Shown in pieces: positions 16,692 to 25,888 of a stretch of DNA of 64,000 bases. The notes below the pieces were generated by a model. The model did no database searches. It had not been told where the DNA came from and saw nothing but the letters and a program-made list of their open reading frames with translations. This DNA comes from Lentisphaerota bacterium (GTDB taxonomy: Bacteria; Verrucomicrobiota; Lentisphaeria; Victivallales; Victivallaceae). The stretch is taken from positions 1-64,000 of the forward strand of contig SUVW01000009.1 of NCBI GenBank assembly GCA_015061815.1. The letters run 5' to 3'. Each line of letters opens with the position of its first letter. The stretch's first letter is position 1. Made by a program: the position numbers and the translations under genes.

Positions 16692-18995
16692 TTATTTTTC
16701 AGCAATTTGGTTTTCAAGTTTTTCAAATTTTTCTTTATCAGCCAGAGCGACTTCTCCATCGACCTGCCCGTTATCCAAATTATTGATCTTTTTAACTTTC
16801 AAATCTTTCAGCAATTGTACAAAGTCTTTAAAGCCGCCGATTCCAAACCAAACTGTTGTAATCAATGCAATTACACATGGTATGATCAGGGAACGGATAA
16901 AGAAGAATACTCCCCAATCGTTTTCGTCCCACTGGAAAAAGATGTTCCACACCAGAACCAGAATAAAACAGAATATGAACTCATAAACCAGCGCATATAT
17001 AACCATTGCCCAGGCAATAACTTTGTCGCCTCTGGTATATTCCGGAGTGATTCCAAGCAGTTTTGAAAGAATATTCTTAAACGTCCATTCCAATTTTTCC
17101 ACTTTTTTACCATCTTCACTGTAAATCCCGCGATGAAGCATCCGGTCAAGATTAAATGGTTTGCGTTGAGTCAAAACCGTGAACAAACAAAACATCACCA
17201 GGGTAAAGAACATGGTAATAATCCCCCATTCATAGCTGTTGACCGGGAATTTTACCGGATCCATCTCCCAAACTACGTATGGATTCAACGGTTTGGAAAC
17301 TTTATGCAAAAACGATGACACCGGCTCTACCATGCCATGCCTGTCAAGAAATGGATAAACTGAAGCGGCCCAATTGCGCTGCAGGAAAATACCGCCAAGC
17401 GAAAGCAGCATACCGGAAACCACCGAAGCAAATGCTCCGGAAGCATTACCGAAACGACTGTATAATCCGAAAAGCATTACCGGTGCGCAACCGCCAAGCC
17501 ACATCATGGTCATAATGGTAACAAACAGCTGAATGTAATCCAGCTGCGCCATAAAGAAGCTGCCGGTGAGGAAAAATACGCCAACTCCGATCGAAGTGAT
17601 CCGCAACATCCAAATGTGTTGTCCGGCAGTCGGTGTTTTTTTCCAAAAAGGAAGAATAACATCCTGGGTAAAAGTCAGAGATGCACTGAAAATCCTGGTG
17701 TCATCTGTTGAGATCATCGCCATAATCAACAGCAGACAGAATAATCCGGTCAATATCGGCGGCAGGATCACACGCATCCCGCAGGCAATCATCAACTGAT
17801 GGTAAAGAGTACGGAATTCCTGAAATTTGGCATTCCCCAGAGCTTCACCATTATATTCTTTCAATGCCTCATGGGCAGTATTCAAAAGAGGAGTATCCAA
17901 ATTGTTTTCTTGAGAAAGCGGCTGATCTTTGCCGATCACATGGTCATGCCGGGGCAATGCGGAAATCCGCTGTTTGAAATCATCCCGCTGCCCATCAGAA
18001 ATCAATTCTTCGGCGATATGATTGCTCAAATCATCCCGTATCTCTTTGCCGGTTGCCGCAAAATCAATGTGATTGCAAGAGACAATAATCGCTATCGCCA
18101 CCAACGTATAGAACAAACCATTCAAAGCTCCGCGCCAGGTACTTAAAATACCTGCCATTTTCTGTTCATGCGGAGTTCTGGCTGCAGTAGAATAACCGGC
18201 GCCGATCCAACTGGCCCGGTGTATCACACTGTTAACGACCACAAAAATCATCATGACGATATTAAAATCACGGAAGTTGGAAATATCAAAACTGTTAAGG
18301 AAACTTTCTCCGGGAACCCGGTCAGCCATTACCGGTATAATTTCATTGCTCCAACTGAAGTTGGTCAATATAAAAATCACAAAGACAATCATAAGCGGAA
18401 ACAGCAGCATCCCCTGAAATGCATCGGTGATCATCAAAGAAAGAGTACCTCCGCAGCAAATCAGAAAAACAGCCACTGTCAGACAAAGAACTATGATCAG
18501 GGTAAAAGTTGATATTTCCAGGCCTAATACAGAAAAACGGTGTGGCAGATCCAGAAAATAAATAAAAAATCTGGCAGCGATCGCCGGCATGATCATATTG
18601 GCCATCATCTCGGATATCGAACGCAAAAACGAAGCAAATATCCGGAACGGACGGTTGTAACGCATTTCCAGAAACTGGCCCAAACTCATCGCCCGGGTTT
18701 CGCGGAAACGGTATACACAAAATCCGTACAAACTGATAACAATCGTCAATGGCAGTGTCGCATAGTTCCAGAAAACCAAAGCAAAACCGGTTTTATAGTG
18801 TATTTCCACATAAGAGATGATCCCGATGATTGCCAATGCATTGGCGATCTCACTTGAGGTCAGCATATAACGGCCGGCAACCCTGCCGGCGGAAAGAAAA
18901 TCTGCCACACTGTTGACATATTTCCGCGACCATACACCCAGATAAAAAATAAAACATATTGGAATAATTACAATCAGCCAATCCACCACACTCAT
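16692..18995 (-). CDS. Sodium:solute symporter (SSS family)
   Basis: The product has 767 residues and many transmembrane helices. It begins VVDWLIVIIPICFIFYLGVW, then SVADFLSAGRVAGRYMLTSS, the SSS first-helix and FxxAGR block that participates in Na+/substrate binding. A polar insertion of ~90 residues lies near 307-393, and the C-terminal ~150 residues include extra helices and a charged tail, so the protein is longer than the common 500-600. It presumably brings a sugar or sugar derivative into the cytoplasm with Na+. It leads the unit symporter - oxidoreductase - oxidoreductase. Confidence 0.88.
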   Translation of the reverse strand: MSVVDWLIVIIPICFIFYLGVWSRKYVNSVADFLSAGRVAGRYMLTSSEIANALAIIGIISYVEIHYKTGFALVFWNYATLPLTIVISLYGFCVYRFRETRAMSLGQFLEMRYNRPFRIFASFLRSISEMMANMIMPAIAARFFIYFLDLPHRFSVLGLEISTFTLIIVLCLTVAVFLICCGGTLSLMITDAFQGMLLFPLMIVFVIFILTNFSWSNEIIPVMADRVPGESFLNSFDISNFRDFNIVMMIFVVVNSVIHRASWIGAGYSTAARTPHEQKMAGILSTWRGALNGLFYTLVAIAIIVSCNHIDFAATGKEIRDDLSNHIAEELISDGQRDDFKQRISALPRHDHVIGKDQPLSQENNLDTPLLNTAHEALKEYNGEALGNAKFQEFRTLYHQLMIACGMRVILPPILTGLFCLLLIMAMISTDDTRIFSASLTFTQDVILPFWKKTPTAGQHIWMLRITSIGVGVFFLTGSFFMAQLDYIQLFVTIMTMMWLGGCAPVMLFGLYSRFGNASGAFASVVSGMLLSLGGIFLQRNWAASVYPFLDRHGMVEPVSSFLHKVSKPLNPYVVWEMDPVKFPVNSYEWGIITMFFTLVMFCLFTVLTQRKPFNLDRMLHRGIYSEDGKKVEKLEWTFKNILSKLLGITPEYTRGDKVIAWAMVIYALVYEFIFCFILVLVWNIFFQWDENDWGVFFFIRSLIIPCVIALITTVWFGIGGFKDFVQLLKDLKVKKINNLDNGQVDGEVALADKEKFEKLENQIAEK

Positions 18996-19031
18996 TTGTC
19001 ACACCTGTATTTGTTTCATTTTCTCAAGTCG

Positions 19032-19880
19032 TTAATTATTAAACCCCAAATATCCTTTACGCAGCCAGTTGCATAATGCAGCGGCTGAAGAAAATCCCAA
19101 TTCCTCTGCAATCACTTTTTGCGGACAATCAAGACGCATCTCATCATAACGCCTCGAACGCAATACGTTGATATATTGTTTTACTGTCATTTTTATGTGT
19201 TTGCGAAAAAGCCTTTGAAAGTGCATCGAACTGAAACCACTCATTTGAGCAAGAAATCCTATATCACAATGTCTGCCGCAATTGGCATCAATATAGGTTC
19301 GCGCCTTCTCTATTGCCTGAATCTGCGGTGTCCAACCGTGTGTTCTCCGGAAGATCTGTTTCAAATCATGCAAAATTGATTCAAACACCAAATTCAAATG
19401 GTTATTGATGCAAAAGAGACCGATCGCCGGTTCAATATCTCCGGAAACCGTACTATCCCAATAATCATTTATCTGCTTGATCGCAGCAATATCTTTGAAT
19501 ATATAGTTGAAGTCAGTTATTTTTTCACCTTTAACATACTCATACCCGCCGCAACAGATGGATGACGGCCGGATCACCATATCCATTGAGTAGTGATCTG
19601 GCACACTTTCCGGTGCTCCACAGTCATGCAACTCACCGTAATTAATCAGAACCAGCGTATTGGGCAGCTGTATATAAACTTTCCCGTTCAAGCTGCGGAA
19701 TGCCTTGCCACTCAACAGCAAAGACACTTTCCGGCAATAAAAACGCTGACTGTGTTCATCACGCCAGATCCTTTCATTTTCCGGCAGAGATACTTCCGGC
19801 ATCTCGGGAGGCATTATAGAAGAAACTATTTTGCGGTTTCTGAAATCCGCCAACACCGATTTTTTTACATCATCCAACAT
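19032..19880 (-). CDS. AraC-family transcriptional regulator
   Basis: The product has 282 residues from MLDDVKKSVLADF, preceded by a near-perfect AGGAGGTGATT. The 30 codons before this in the ORF track are rejected. The C-terminal ~100 residues have the AraC pair of HTH motifs: DIGFLAQMSGFSSMHFQRLF, then a second, weaker helix around KVIAEELGFSSAAALCNWLR. The N-terminal region is a cupin-like sensor. The protein ends shortly after the second HTH. It sits between the isomerase and symporter genes, so it probably controls them. The second HTH diverges from the usual F-S-R-x-F-K pattern. Confidence 0.87.
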   Translation of the reverse strand: MLDDVKKSVLADFRNRKIVSSIMPPEMPEVSLPENERIWRDEHSQRFYCRKVSLLLSGKAFRSLNGKVYIQLPNTLVLINYGELHDCGAPESVPDHYSMDMVIRPSSICCGGYEYVKGEKITDFNYIFKDIAAIKQINDYWDSTVSGDIEPAIGLFCINNHLNLVFESILHDLKQIFRRTHGWTPQIQAIEKARTYIDANCGRHCDIGFLAQMSGFSSMHFQRLFRKHIKMTVKQYINVLRSRRYDEMRLDCPQKVIAEELGFSSAAALCNWLRKGYLGFNN

Positions 19881-20031
19881 AATCACCTCCTGTTTTCTGT
19901 AAAAAATATCACTCTCCCGAATCCGTTCCCGCCGGAGCGGGCATACTTCCGGGGCCGCAGCATAAAACAACTGCGAAAAACAGAAATATCCCGAGATATA
20001 CTTTTTGACATTTTATGCAATTGTATGCATT

Positions 20032-20835
20032 TCAACTTTCTGTCAGAAAACGGCGCATATTGACCATGCTGGCGGCGATTCCCTGTCTTGGAATACCGAT
20101 GCCGCACTCATATTCCAATGTCAGATAACCGCTGTACCCGGCATCTTTCAAAATCCGAAAACATTTTTTACAGTCGATGATTCCCTCGCCGACCGGCACA
20201 GAAACAAAACTGTTGTTGATCACGGCGAAGTCTTTAACATGAACCATACCGGTCACTCCGGCAACTGCTGACACTGCATGTTCAGGAAGTTCTCCGGCAT
20301 GATAAAGATAATTGCCGATGTCACAGTTTGCTTTAAGGAAAGGAGATGCGATCCGTTCGATATAAGATAATTGTTCCCGGGAATCTTTACACAGACAACC
20401 ATGATCTTCAATTGCCATTACCACTCCGCACTGTTCGGCGTGACCGATGCAAGCGGCAATCGCATCTGCAATACCATTGAAGTAATCTGCATACTTCAAG
20501 CCGATCCCTCCCGCAAAAATCCGCAGGCATCCACATCCGAAATATGCCGCCTCGTCCAAGGCGCGTTTTACCATATCGATTTCTTTATCGCTCCGGTTTT
20601 CCGCGACAGCATTTCCGAAGTTATTGCCGCATATATAATTCGGCAATTCAATGCCGCAATCTTCCGCAACTTTTCCAGCCTCTGCCATCTCTTTTTTCCG
20701 GTTATCCCCCCAGAAATACCCCAAATCAATGCCGTCAAACCCGATCCCGGCTGCGGCTTTTATCATATCCGGCACATATCTGTTATCATCGGACACTAAT
20801 GTATGAGCACCATAAACAGCGATCCCGATTTTCAT
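20032..20835 (-). CDS. Sugar phosphate isomerase/epimerase (xylose isomerase-like TIM barrel)
   Basis: The product has 267 residues. The pattern of strands fits the AP-endonuclease-2/xylose isomerase-like barrel: MKIGIAVYGAHT at the start, GFDGIDLGYFWGD, VMAIEDHGCLC with the conserved Glu metal ligand, KANCDIGNYLYHAG, MVHVKDF and GYLTLEYECGIG. An AGGGAGTGA Shine-Dalgarno site lies upstream. It probably interconverts or epimerises a keto- or cyclitol-type intermediate in the same pathway as the Gfo/Idh/MocA pair. The precise reaction is unknown. Confidence 0.85.
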   Translation of the reverse strand: MKIGIAVYGAHTLVSDDNRYVPDMIKAAAGIGFDGIDLGYFWGDNRKKEMAEAGKVAEDCGIELPNYICGNNFGNAVAENRSDKEIDMVKRALDEAAYFGCGCLRIFAGGIGLKYADYFNGIADAIAACIGHAEQCGVVMAIEDHGCLCKDSREQLSYIERIASPFLKANCDIGNYLYHAGELPEHAVSAVAGVTGMVHVKDFAVINNSFVSVPVGEGIIDCKKCFRILKDAGYSGYLTLEYECGIGIPRQGIAASMVNMRRFLTES

Positions 20836-20937
20836 AATTCACTCCCTGTAAAACACCAATTAACGCAATTTTTTATTTTTTCAAGCCCCGGTGCGGCACT
20901 TTTGTCAGGAACGCACCGGAACTGTCAAACACTGATA

Positions 20938-22656
20938 TTATTTGAATTCAAATACACCGGGCATGGCGAAACAGGCGAATTTTCCGTACGGGAAAATGCC
21001 ATCCATGCGCAACAGCATCTCTGTGGCACCTTCCGGAGCCTGAACAACGCATCTGCCTCTGGAAAACCCATTATCCGCTTTGTCATCATAAACAAAGTAG
21101 GTGTTTTCTTTAGCTGCAAAATCTTTACCGTTTTTGCGCCAGGTGATCAAAGCCTTGGGCCGGGCATTGGTCTTAACAAAAGATTCAACCAGATAATACT
21201 TGCCGCCGGTGACATCAGCTTTCACCACCAGATTGCAGCCGAATGTGCCGGAAACATAAACGCTGTTATGCCCATTCAACCGGTTTTTAGTATCGATTTT
21301 CCAATTACCGTTTTTATTACTGCAGGAAATATACCATCCGGACGGCAGTTTACTGTCATGGAAAAGAGTACCGGGATTGGCGATTTCACCGCCTTTGCCA
21401 TTGGCTGCAGCCTGTGAATTGGCGACCAGATTGACCAAATTACCGGCGGCTTTATTTTCCTGATACCACTTATTCATGGTTCCTTCCGGATCACGGATCA
21501 TGGAAATCGCCAGATAAGTTCCCGGAAGTTTCTGTTCCCAGGTCAACTGTTTCAACGGACGTTTCGGGTGATCCTTATGAATGACCAATCCCTGATAATC
21601 CCAATCGATCCAGCGGTAAAGTTCACCATACAGCCAGCAGTATTCATCGGTCAGAGCCATTGCCTGCGCAAAATTTTTACGGAGAAGTTCCAATTTATCT
21701 CCTTTGATACCGTCGAAATACCAAATCGCACCGGGCTCATTGGTGTACATATCCAGATAGAGTCCGAAACCGGCCTGTACCTGACGGCGATATTTCATCC
21801 GGTTGGCCGGATCGACTTTCAGCAAAGCGCGCTCTTTGATATCATAAGCACTCTTATAAAAATCCATATTACGGAAGTCGTGCCGATAAGCATTTTCAGT
21901 GGCATCGACCATTTTGCTCTGCGGCGGCAATTCATCCAGCATACCATCAAGGAACTTTATCCACAACTGTCCACCGGATTTAAGAATCTCTTCCCGGTCG
22001 CCTTCCATTTTCAGAAATGTATCACTCAAACTCCAGAGCCAGAAAGACATATAGACACAATCCGGGAATTCTTCCGCCATTGCCCGCATAACCTGACGTC
22101 CGCGTTTTCTGGCAATATCAGCGAGCTCTTCAAACGTTCCCTTATCCTTGCCGTCAAGATAGGCATACTGATAAGTTTTATGATAATCTTCAGTATCCAT
22201 CATGACACCTTTCGCACCGGAAAGCTTGGCGATCCGGGCAATCATCGCCATATTATGGGCAAATTTCTCCCAGGCAGCATCATCGCGCCAGTCGAGCCGT
22301 TTTTTGCGCGGAACCCAGAAACTGGCGATGAAGTTGTGTTTCAATTTGCCGCTGCAGATACGCTTGTAAGCGGGAATATCTTTGGCAAAATATTCCCATT
22401 TGTACGCCTCATCATTGACTGCATGCAGAACTGTACGCCAATTACCGTTGTCATCGGTAAAATAAGGGCATATAATGATCCCGTCCAACGGCAGAGTTTC
22501 AAGTTTATCGATGTTGTGAAGCAATCTGGATGCATCCATCCACATGATATCCCATGAGTGTCCGATGAACTTTTTTTTCGGTACGGTTTCACCGGCTCCG
22601 AGAGACAAAAATACCCCCACTGCCAGCAACCACGTCCATAGAGTTGCCTTTTTCAT
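20938..22656 (-). CDS. Secreted TIM-barrel-like protein of unknown function
   Basis: The product has 572 residues with a signal peptide (MKKATLWTWLLAVGVFLSLGAGE) and an AAGGA Shine-Dalgarno site. Residues ~30-400 alternate strands and helices in a barrel-like way (LPLDGIIICPYF, GAKGVMMDTEDYHK, YMSFWLWSLSD, AIWYFDGIKGD). DTED and Y-F-D-G are candidate acidic active-site positions. The last ~150 residues look like a beta-sandwich. I do not recognise a CAZy family. It resembles secreted hypothetical glycosidase-like proteins found beside pseudopilins in Lentisphaerota, and a pseudopilin gene lies 35 nt upstream here. Confidence 0.55.
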   Translation of the reverse strand: MKKATLWTWLLAVGVFLSLGAGETVPKKKFIGHSWDIMWMDASRLLHNIDKLETLPLDGIIICPYFTDDNGNWRTVLHAVNDEAYKWEYFAKDIPAYKRICSGKLKHNFIASFWVPRKKRLDWRDDAAWEKFAHNMAMIARIAKLSGAKGVMMDTEDYHKTYQYAYLDGKDKGTFEELADIARKRGRQVMRAMAEEFPDCVYMSFWLWSLSDTFLKMEGDREEILKSGGQLWIKFLDGMLDELPPQSKMVDATENAYRHDFRNMDFYKSAYDIKERALLKVDPANRMKYRRQVQAGFGLYLDMYTNEPGAIWYFDGIKGDKLELLRKNFAQAMALTDEYCWLYGELYRWIDWDYQGLVIHKDHPKRPLKQLTWEQKLPGTYLAISMIRDPEGTMNKWYQENKAAGNLVNLVANSQAAANGKGGEIANPGTLFHDSKLPSGWYISCSNKNGNWKIDTKNRLNGHNSVYVSGTFGCNLVVKADVTGGKYYLVESFVKTNARPKALITWRKNGKDFAAKENTYFVYDDKADNGFSRGRCVVQAPEGATEMLLRMDGIFPYGKFACFAMPGVFEFK

Positions 22657-22691
22657 TTTATTTCCTTTTTGATTTTTCAGAATGTTATACT

Positions 22692-23438
22692 TCAGATACT
22701 GTCTGAACGTTTCAGTTTCAATTGTTCATCTTCCGGATCTTTCTGGGATGCCACATGCCCATCAAGGAAAAGATTGTTGCACATCTGATTGTGACGGCGA
22801 ACGTAGTATTTCGGGGAATTGGTTGTTTCACTTTTTTTAATTATTGAAGCATTTACACCAAACACATTTTCGGCAACATTACCATCAAATACATTTATTA
22901 CTCCGCTCGGATTATCACACTCACTTACTTTATGCGGATGATCTGTTGTACTACTCCAATTAAATGTCCCGGTTACTGCATAATTCATCGTATACGAACT
23001 GTATATGGCAGTTTTATATGGTGTCGACAATGAACCGCGATCGGTGCTGAATGCCGAATAATTGGCAGGAAAAACGGCACTGGGACAAATGCCTGTTTCA
23101 TAAGAACCGCCATAGGGAAATATCGATTCTACAAACACATAGTTTTTGCCGCTGGCAACTTTGTTGAATACCAGAACATTATAGTCGTTATTGTTATCTG
23201 AATACTGAGCGATCCCCATGCCCATCTGCTTCAAGTTATTGATACAACTGGCAGCACGGCCGCGTTCACGGGCAGAATTCAGTGCAGGCAGCAGAATTGC
23301 CGCCAATATCGCAATAATAGCGATGACGACAAGCAGTTCGATCAAGGTGAAGCTTGACAGCTTCACCCGGATGCATCCGGGCAGTACACGGCAGAATTGA
23401 CAATCGTTTCCAGATTTTTTCAGATCAATGTTTTTCAT
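22692..23438 (-). CDS. Pseudopilin-like prepilin with H-x9-DG motif
   Basis: The product has 248 residues. Its class III-type signal is preceded by an unusually long ~30-residue N-terminal leader ([21 protein letters not shown]...) and reads [20 protein letters not shown], then [16 protein letters not shown]. The C-terminus has [15 protein letters not shown], a perfect H-x9-DG motif. An inner start is not excluded, but an AAGGTG Shine-Dalgarno site supports the annotated ATG. It is a paralogue of the 10085-10903 product, with near-identical prepilin cores and divergent C-terminal domains. It likely forms one unit with the following secreted barrel protein. Confidence 0.85.
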   Translation of the reverse strand: MKNIDLKKSGNDCQFCRVLPGCIRVKLSSFTLIELLVVIAIIAILAAILLPALNSARERGRAASCINNLKQMGMGIAQYSDNNNDYNVLVFNKVASGKNYVFVESIFPYGGSYETGICPSAVFPANYSAFSTDRGSLSTPYKTAIYSSYTMNYAVTGTFNWSSTTDHPHKVSECDNPSGVINVFDGNVAENVFGVNASIIKKSETTNSPKYYVRRHNQMCNNLFLDGHVASQKDPEDEQLKLKRSDSI

Positions 23439-23569
23439 AAATTCACCTTCTTTTGTTTGTTGTAAAACTATTGCTCACCAACGCAGATGATTTCAAATAT
23501 TCCGGAGAATCTTGAAACCACTTCCCTCTGTAAAAAAATAAGTTATTCCTCCTTTCTGATTTTTGATCT

Positions 23570-25888
23570 TTATTTGAATATTTGAACCTTTGCACCCCAT
23601 GCCAGAGGATATTGAAAATAGTGATATCCTTTGGCGACTTTCATCATTAAATTATTATACCCTCTTTTCACTGATACGGGAAACCATAACGGGGCAAAAA
23701 ATTCCGCATCAAACGGATAAGGTATAGTGCCGATTTCCCGGCCGTTGAGAAAAATTTCTGCATCGGTTGAAGCCCCGACCGTCAATACAGCCTGCGCATC
23801 TGCCGGAGAAATGAACCGGAAAAGAACCCACGCACACGACTCTTTCTCCAAATCTGCAGCATCACCGAAATAACGCAGCAGATCGCAATATCCGCTTTCT
23901 CCCAACTGTATTTCAGTCGCGTCTTTCTTGAATGCTTCAATTTCCGGCAATTTATCTTCACCCGATGCCGGACGCGCCAACACCTGATAAACCGGCAGCA
24001 TTTCCCGCATTTTGGCATCCGGGAACGCCGTCACCCGCAATTCCGTACAACCGTACGGGATCAATTTCAACATCCGGTCTTTCCCCAAACGTTGAGAAAA
24101 CAGCGGGATATCCGGCGTAAAACGGTTATTAATCAAGGTATCATGTCCGGAAGACAGAAATCCGGGTACCTGCAATGATACCGGAGGATTCTTCCAGGGA
24201 TCGGGAGAGATTTTTTTTCGGGTGAATCCGGCTGAAGCTTCCGGCAGAACCGCATAATTCCACTTTGATGCCGGCACTTTATTGTACGCGGCAAAACGGC
24301 CGTCACCTTCCCGGCTGACCTGCTCTTTCACGGCAAGAGTATACACCAACGGCCCACGTTCAAAATAACTCCACTGCCTCTCTCCGCAATGCTCTATTTC
24401 CGCATGCAGTATCAGTGTAACCGCATCACCGTCTTTTATATCATCCAAACGGCAGAAGCCTTTATTGCACTCCGGCATAACGATTTTTTTACCGTTTTTG
24501 TATAATACCGCATTTCTGCTCCATCCCGGCACCCGGAATACAAATGGTATGCCCCCGCCGGAAACGGTGAATTTGAATTCAATATTCTCTTCAAACGGAT
24601 AATTACTCTGCATGCTTACGGTATAAGCGGTACTGCCGTACTTCCCGGTCAATGTACCGGCACCATACAATACGGCCGCCGGGATTCCGTCATCCACCAA
24701 CATAAACATCGACAATGCATAATTAGGCATTGCCCGGTGAATATTTCCCGGACAACACTGGGCAGCATGATTCGGCCGATATTGACGAAAACTTGCTGAT
24801 CCGCGATAGAAATAGTTGTGATTGCTCCACGATGCAGCCACCGTTTGATTTGGTCCGGAAAAATACTGCAGTCCGGAAAAATCTTTGGTCACTGCCCCCG
24901 GCAGAGCATTCCAGATGATCTTTTCTATCCGGTCGGCGTAACTGCCGTCTCCGGTTGCCTGCAGATAACGGATCAATGAGAGCGTAAAATCTGTCAACAG
25001 ACAACTCTCATACCCCTGCATCGGATCACGCCCGGAAAGATATTCATTGGAACTGGGCAAACCGGTGATCTGTTCGTGCAGTTCCAAAACTTTTCTTAAT
25101 CCGGCTTCAGCTCCATCCAGATATTTTTTATCTCCTGATGCTCCATACAGCATCACCGGCAAACGGCACTCTTCGCTGAATGTTACTCCATGAATAGAGT
25201 AAGTATCACCGGAAGTATACTTGCTCCAATTCAAAGTGCTTTCGGCCGCCAGACCGGTTTCGCGTTCCAGAGAATCATGCGCCTGATAAACCCGCAACGC
25301 TTTGTCGATCAATCCGGTATTGCCGTAACGGTCTGCCACAGTCAGCAGAGATTCCAGATTGACAATGTGCCGTGCTCCTTTGATAAGCTGTTCGTCAGGT
25401 AAAACTTCGTAATGACGGAGAATTGCCTCGTCAACCATTTTGTTTCCACTTACCTGTCCATAGCAATCCAACGCCCGCATGATCACCGCCAGCGGCCATT
25501 GCGGATCGATTTCACCATAGCATCTCCCCATCACCCCATCTTCACCGGCATGTTCCAACAGATAACGGAAATTTTTCTCTGCGATGCGGTAAAGTTTACG
25601 GTCATTGAGCAAAAATGCAAGTTTGAAAATCCCGTCAAGCAGATAAGCACTCTGTTCATAAGGCCACCATGCAGCCTGCCCCGGAGTAGCAGCACTGGCA
25701 TCACCGTAAATAATCGCTGCCGCATAAATCATCCCCACTCCACCATCCCACATCGGAGTATTGAACGGGTACCCCTGGGAGGTAAAATTGCCGGACAATC
25801 CACGCTGCTGACGCTTCAGGAAGTCCAGTACCCATCCGCCGGGAGAGATCGCCAACGGAGAAACAGATTTGAACTTAAAGTATTTCAT
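23570..25888 (-). CDS. GH127-family beta-L-arabinofuranosidase-like protein
   Basis: The product has 772 residues. The (alpha/alpha)6 domain shows GH127 (formerly DUF1680) hallmarks: FNTPMWDGGVGM near the start, GYESCLLTDFTLSL near residue 295, and QCCPGNIHRAMPNY near residue 378. In characterised GH127 enzymes the last block supplies the zinc-site and nucleophile cysteines. The C-terminus is two beta-domains ending in a sugar-binding-like module. There is no signal peptide, so it probably releases L-arabinose from imported oligosaccharides. It overlaps the upstream GH36 gene by 14 nt. Confidence 0.83.
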   Translation of the reverse strand: MKYFKFKSVSPLAISPGGWVLDFLKRQQRGLSGNFTSQGYPFNTPMWDGGVGMIYAAAIIYGDASAATPGQAAWWPYEQSAYLLDGIFKLAFLLNDRKLYRIAEKNFRYLLEHAGEDGVMGRCYGEIDPQWPLAVIMRALDCYGQVSGNKMVDEAILRHYEVLPDEQLIKGARHIVNLESLLTVADRYGNTGLIDKALRVYQAHDSLERETGLAAESTLNWSKYTSGDTYSIHGVTFSEECRLPVMLYGASGDKKYLDGAEAGLRKVLELHEQITGLPSSNEYLSGRDPMQGYESCLLTDFTLSLIRYLQATGDGSYADRIEKIIWNALPGAVTKDFSGLQYFSGPNQTVAASWSNHNYFYRGSASFRQYRPNHAAQCCPGNIHRAMPNYALSMFMLVDDGIPAAVLYGAGTLTGKYGSTAYTVSMQSNYPFEENIEFKFTVSGGGIPFVFRVPGWSRNAVLYKNGKKIVMPECNKGFCRLDDIKDGDAVTLILHAEIEHCGERQWSYFERGPLVYTLAVKEQVSREGDGRFAAYNKVPASKWNYAVLPEASAGFTRKKISPDPWKNPPVSLQVPGFLSSGHDTLINNRFTPDIPLFSQRLGKDRMLKLIPYGCTELRVTAFPDAKMREMLPVYQVLARPASGEDKLPEIEAFKKDATEIQLGESGYCDLLRYFGDAADLEKESCAWVLFRFISPADAQAVLTVGASTDAEIFLNGREIGTIPYPFDAEFFAPLWFPVSVKRGYNNLMMKVAKGYHYFQYPLAWGAKVQIFK

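Noticed and set aside
21568-22557. 329-aa plus-strand ORF
   Set aside because: It is an antisense shadow of the secreted protein at 20938-22656.
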